Below, one piece after another: positions 4,435 through 6,495 of a stretch of 6,495 nt of DNA. How positions within the stretch are numbered: position 1 is the stretch's first letter; each line of letters starts with the position of its first letter. The stretch is from contig JARFQH010000407.1 in assembly GCA_029287875.1 (NCBI GenBank), positions 1-6,495 of the forward strand. Reading direction: 5' to 3'. Both the position numbers and the translations under genes were made by a program. The DNA comes from Desulfobacteraceae bacterium. GTDB lineage: Bacteria > Desulfobacterota > Desulfobacteria > Desulfobacterales > SG8-13. Below the pieces are notes generated by a model. It made no database searches and was not told the origin of the DNA. It was given only the letters and a program-made list of their open reading frames with translations.

Positions 4435-6495
4435 TCAGTAAATCCCCTCGATCTGCTTCTTGAGCCGCATGGCCTGCTCCATGTAAACCTTGAGCTTTTG
4501 CTGAACCGCGCCGAAAACGGTACCCGCGGGGTAGTCTCCTTCTTCATCCGGCGTGCCGGCCGGAACACCGGTCAACACCTCTATGCCCTCTTCGATCGTG
4601 GCAACCCGGTAAATGTGGAACCGCCCCTCTGCGACGGCCGCGATGACCTCCCGTTTGAGCATCAGATTCTGAATGTTGGTCTGCGGTATCATAACACCCT
4701 GATGGCCGTTCAACCCCTTGGACTTGCAGACATCGAAAAAACCCTCGATTTTATAGTTCACGCCGCCGATGGACTGAACCCGGCCTTTCTGGTTGACGGA
4801 GCCGGTCACCGCAATCCCTTGCCGGATGGGAATGCCGGAGAGGCTCGAAAGAATGGCGTAGAGCTCGGTGGAAGAGGCACTGTCGCCGTCGATGCCGCCG
4901 TAGCTTTGCTCGAATGTGATGCTGATGGAAAGGGTCAGGGGAAATTTCTGAGCAAATGTTCGCCCGAGGTAGCCGGACAGAATCAGGACCCCCTTGTCGT
5001 GGGTTCGGCCGCTGAGCCTGGCTTCCCGCTCGATGTTGATCAATCCGTGCCGGCCCATGTAAGCTTCAGCCGTTATGCGCGAGGGTCGGCCGAAATAGTA
5101 GTCCCCCATCTGATAGACGGCCAGGGCATTGACCTGGCCGACCACCATGCCCTCCACGTCGATCATGATGGTGTCGTCGACGTAGGCCTCCTGCATCTTC
5201 TCCTCGTAGAGATTGTAGCGGAAGCGGTAGTGGTTGAAAGCCGTGACGACGTGTGCCTCGGTCACGACCGGGGCCCCCTCCCCGCCCGCCCAGTAGTCGG
5301 ATTCCTTGATGATGCTGACGATCGGGCCGAACCTCAGTGAAAGCTTCTTTTTACGGGCGATGATCTTTTCACCGTATTCCACCACGGCCGCCACGGCTCC
5401 GGGCGTAAACGGCCTCAGTCCTTCCTCCTTGCACACCCGGGCGATATACCGGGCGTAGAGTTGGATCGTCGCCGGCGAGCGTTCGGTTTCGTAGTCGAAA
5501 TCGGCCCGGACCTTGAAGATCTTGTTGAACTTCGAATCGTTGTTTTGAAGCAGCTGGAAGACCTGATAACTGCCGAGCAGAACGACTTTGACCTCCAGGG
5601 GTATCGGTTGGGGACGCAGGGACCCGCTGGCGATGCCGGCCAGTGTCGGCAGGTCTTCGATGAAGAGCTGCTTGTTCTGCAAGGCCCGTTTGAGCGCATC
5701 CCAAACCATTGGATTCATTAACAACGACTCGATTTCCATGATCAGAAAACCACCGTTTGCCTGTAGGAGGGCACCGGCCTGAACCATCGTGTGGTCGGTG
5801 GTAAAGGCGCCCATGACGGCCCGTTTCTCGATCTGGCCGAACACGTTCTGGTAGGTGGGATTGGGTTCGTAGACAACCGGGGCCCCCCGGGTCGATTTGC
5901 GATCGACCAGTACGTTCACCTGATATTCCCTTAACGGCTTCCCGCGGGCCCGCAAGGCCGTGCCTTCGCCGCCCGATCCGGGCGGTTCGAGGGCCTTGAG
6001 GAAACTGTCAACATTTTCAACGATGTGGGCCTGTACCTCATCCAGGTACGCGAGCGCATCGCGACTGTCAGGGTAATCCTCCCGAATGATGTCGAGCCGA
6101 TCCTTCACAACGAAAAGGGCCACGTCGGCCATCAGTTTTTCGATCTCTTTTTGCCGGCTGTGATTTATTTTACCCACTTCCCTCAGAGTGTTTTCTATCT
6201 CGCCCTGAAGCTGCTTGAAATCGGCTTCGATAGCCTTGCGCTTTTCTTGGGGCAGCTTCTCGAATTCCTCCGGCGGCATCGGTTTATCGTCGGTCAAGGG
6301 AATGGTCTGATAACCCGATGCCGTGCGGTGGATCACCAGGTTTTTTTCCTTGGCCAGATGATTGAGCCGATCGAAATGCTCCTGCCTCCGGGTTCCATGA
6401 CGGTTTTTGATCTCGGCCAGTTTTTCCTGATAGGATTTGCTATCGAATTCCCTCGGCAGCCGAACCTGTAGATCTTCGACGAAACGACTCATCCG
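4435..6495 (-). CDS. Lon-like ATP-dependent protease (S16, AAA_32 type), 5'-truncated by the window edge
   Basis: At least 686 residues are visible. The frame stays open through the right edge (codon 6493-6495 is CGG), so the methionine at 6490-6492 is internal and the real start lies outside. Numbering from that Met: residues about 17-150 are a charged coiled-coil insert; 235-275 carry the Walker B region (NGGFLIMEIE, E253/E255) and the LKRAL helix; about 380-400 contain the sensor-2-like LSLRFGPI and ESDYWA motifs; about 440-650 are the Lon proteolytic domain. The catalytic serine is S538 in GDSASS and the lysine is K581 in NYKIEG; their 43-residue spacing equals that of the Ser-Lys dyad in E. 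coli Lon. The C-terminus ends with VLTGVPAG and a short helical tail. The P-loop belongs before the coiled coil and is off the window. It is predicted to unfold and degrade cytosolic proteins; substrates are unknown. It is convergent to the sucrose operon and probably independent of it. Confidence 0.92.
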   Translation of the reverse strand, partial: RMSRFVEDLQVRLPREFDSKSYQEKLAEIKNRHGTRRQEHFDRLNHLAKEKNLVIHRTASGYQTIPLTDDKPMPPEEFEKLPQEKRKAIEADFKQLQGEIENTLREVGKINHSRQKEIEKLMADVALFVVKDRLDIIREDYPDSRDALAYLDEVQAHIVENVDSFLKALEPPGSGGEGTALRARGKPLREYQVNVLVDRKSTRGAPVVYEPNPTYQNVFGQIEKRAVMGAFTTDHTMVQAGALLQANGGFLIMEIESLLMNPMVWDALKRALQNKQLFIEDLPTLAGIASGSLRPQPIPLEVKVVLLGSYQVFQLLQNNDSKFNKIFKVRADFDYETERSPATIQLYARYIARVCKEEGLRPFTPGAVAAVVEYGEKIIARKKKLSLRFGPIVSIIKESDYWAGGEGAPVVTEAHVVTAFNHYRFRYNLYEEKMQEAYVDDTIMIDVEGMVVGQVNALAVYQMGDYYFGRPSRITAEAYMGRHGLINIEREARLSGRTHDKGVLILSGYLGRTFAQKFPLTLSISITFEQSYGGIDGDSASSTELYAILSSLSGIPIRQGIAVTGSVNQKGRVQSIGGVNYKIEGFFDVCKSKGLNGHQGVMIPQTNIQNLMLKREVIAAVAEGRFHIYRVATIEEGIEVLTGVPAGTPDEEGDYPAGTVFGAVQQKLKVYMEQAMRLKKQIEGIY

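Noticed and set aside
4498..5340. 280-codon open frame on the + strand opposite the Lon-like gene
   Set aside because: It is antisense to the conserved proteolytic domain, including the catalytic serine and lysine codons. There is no plausible protein family and no convincing ribosome site.
4435..6492. Taking the Met at 6490-6492 as the true start of the Lon-like protease
   Set aside because: The frame remains open to the window edge, and the family requires a P-loop before the coiled-coil insert that is missing here, so this Met is internal.
1..6495. A novel defence, mobile or CRISPR system
   Set aside because: I found no repeat arrays, transposase, integrase, toxin-antitoxin pair or defence domain. 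All five genes belong to known families.

Overview
The window holds five protein-coding genes. Four lie on the + strand and one on the - strand, with about 92% of the bases coding. GC content and codon use are moderately high and fairly even. A Lon-family protease with an AAA_32-type architecture, an FmdB-type zinc ribbon, a ComB-like phosphatase of the 'DVYRAFTT' type, and a sucrose-phosphate synthase together fit a Gram-negative bacterium, most likely of the Desulfobacterota (former Deltaproteobacteria). That placement is inferred from gene style only; no rRNA or other marker is present.

Layout. Bases 1-109 are a short upstream region with no recognisable gene. A ComB-like (2-phosphosulfolactate phosphatase family) gene occupies 110-802. 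A 245-base gap follows (803-1047), carrying a stem-loop, a possible sigma70-like promoter, and a palindrome overlapping a direct repeat. Next come a PfkB-family fructokinase (1048-1938) and a two-domain sucrose-phosphate synthase (1944-4139), separated by only 5 bases. A 54-residue zinc-ribbon protein (4188-4352), too short to be picked up by most ORF cut-offs, follows behind a near-perfect Shine-Dalgarno sequence. An 82-base convergent gap with two inverted repeats separates it from the 3' part of a Lon-like ATP-dependent protease on the - strand (4435-6495). The protease's start and P-loop lie beyond the right edge.

How the genes work together. Fructokinase makes fructose 6-phosphate, the acceptor used by sucrose-phosphate synthase. 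The synthase carries a C-terminal HAD phosphatase domain with all four HAD motifs intact, so one polypeptide may make sucrose 6-phosphate and then dephosphorylate it. The pair therefore looks like a compact sucrose synthesis/recycling operon. Sucrose would most plausibly serve as a compatible solute or carbon reserve, but the sequence does not say which. The zinc ribbon may be co-transcribed, while the ComB-like gene and the protease are probably independent units.

I found no tRNA or rRNA, CRISPR array, insertion sequence, prophage gene or clear sign of recent transfer. This looks like ordinary chromosomal housekeeping/metabolic sequence. The most interesting part is the sucrose module with its apparently bifunctional enzyme.
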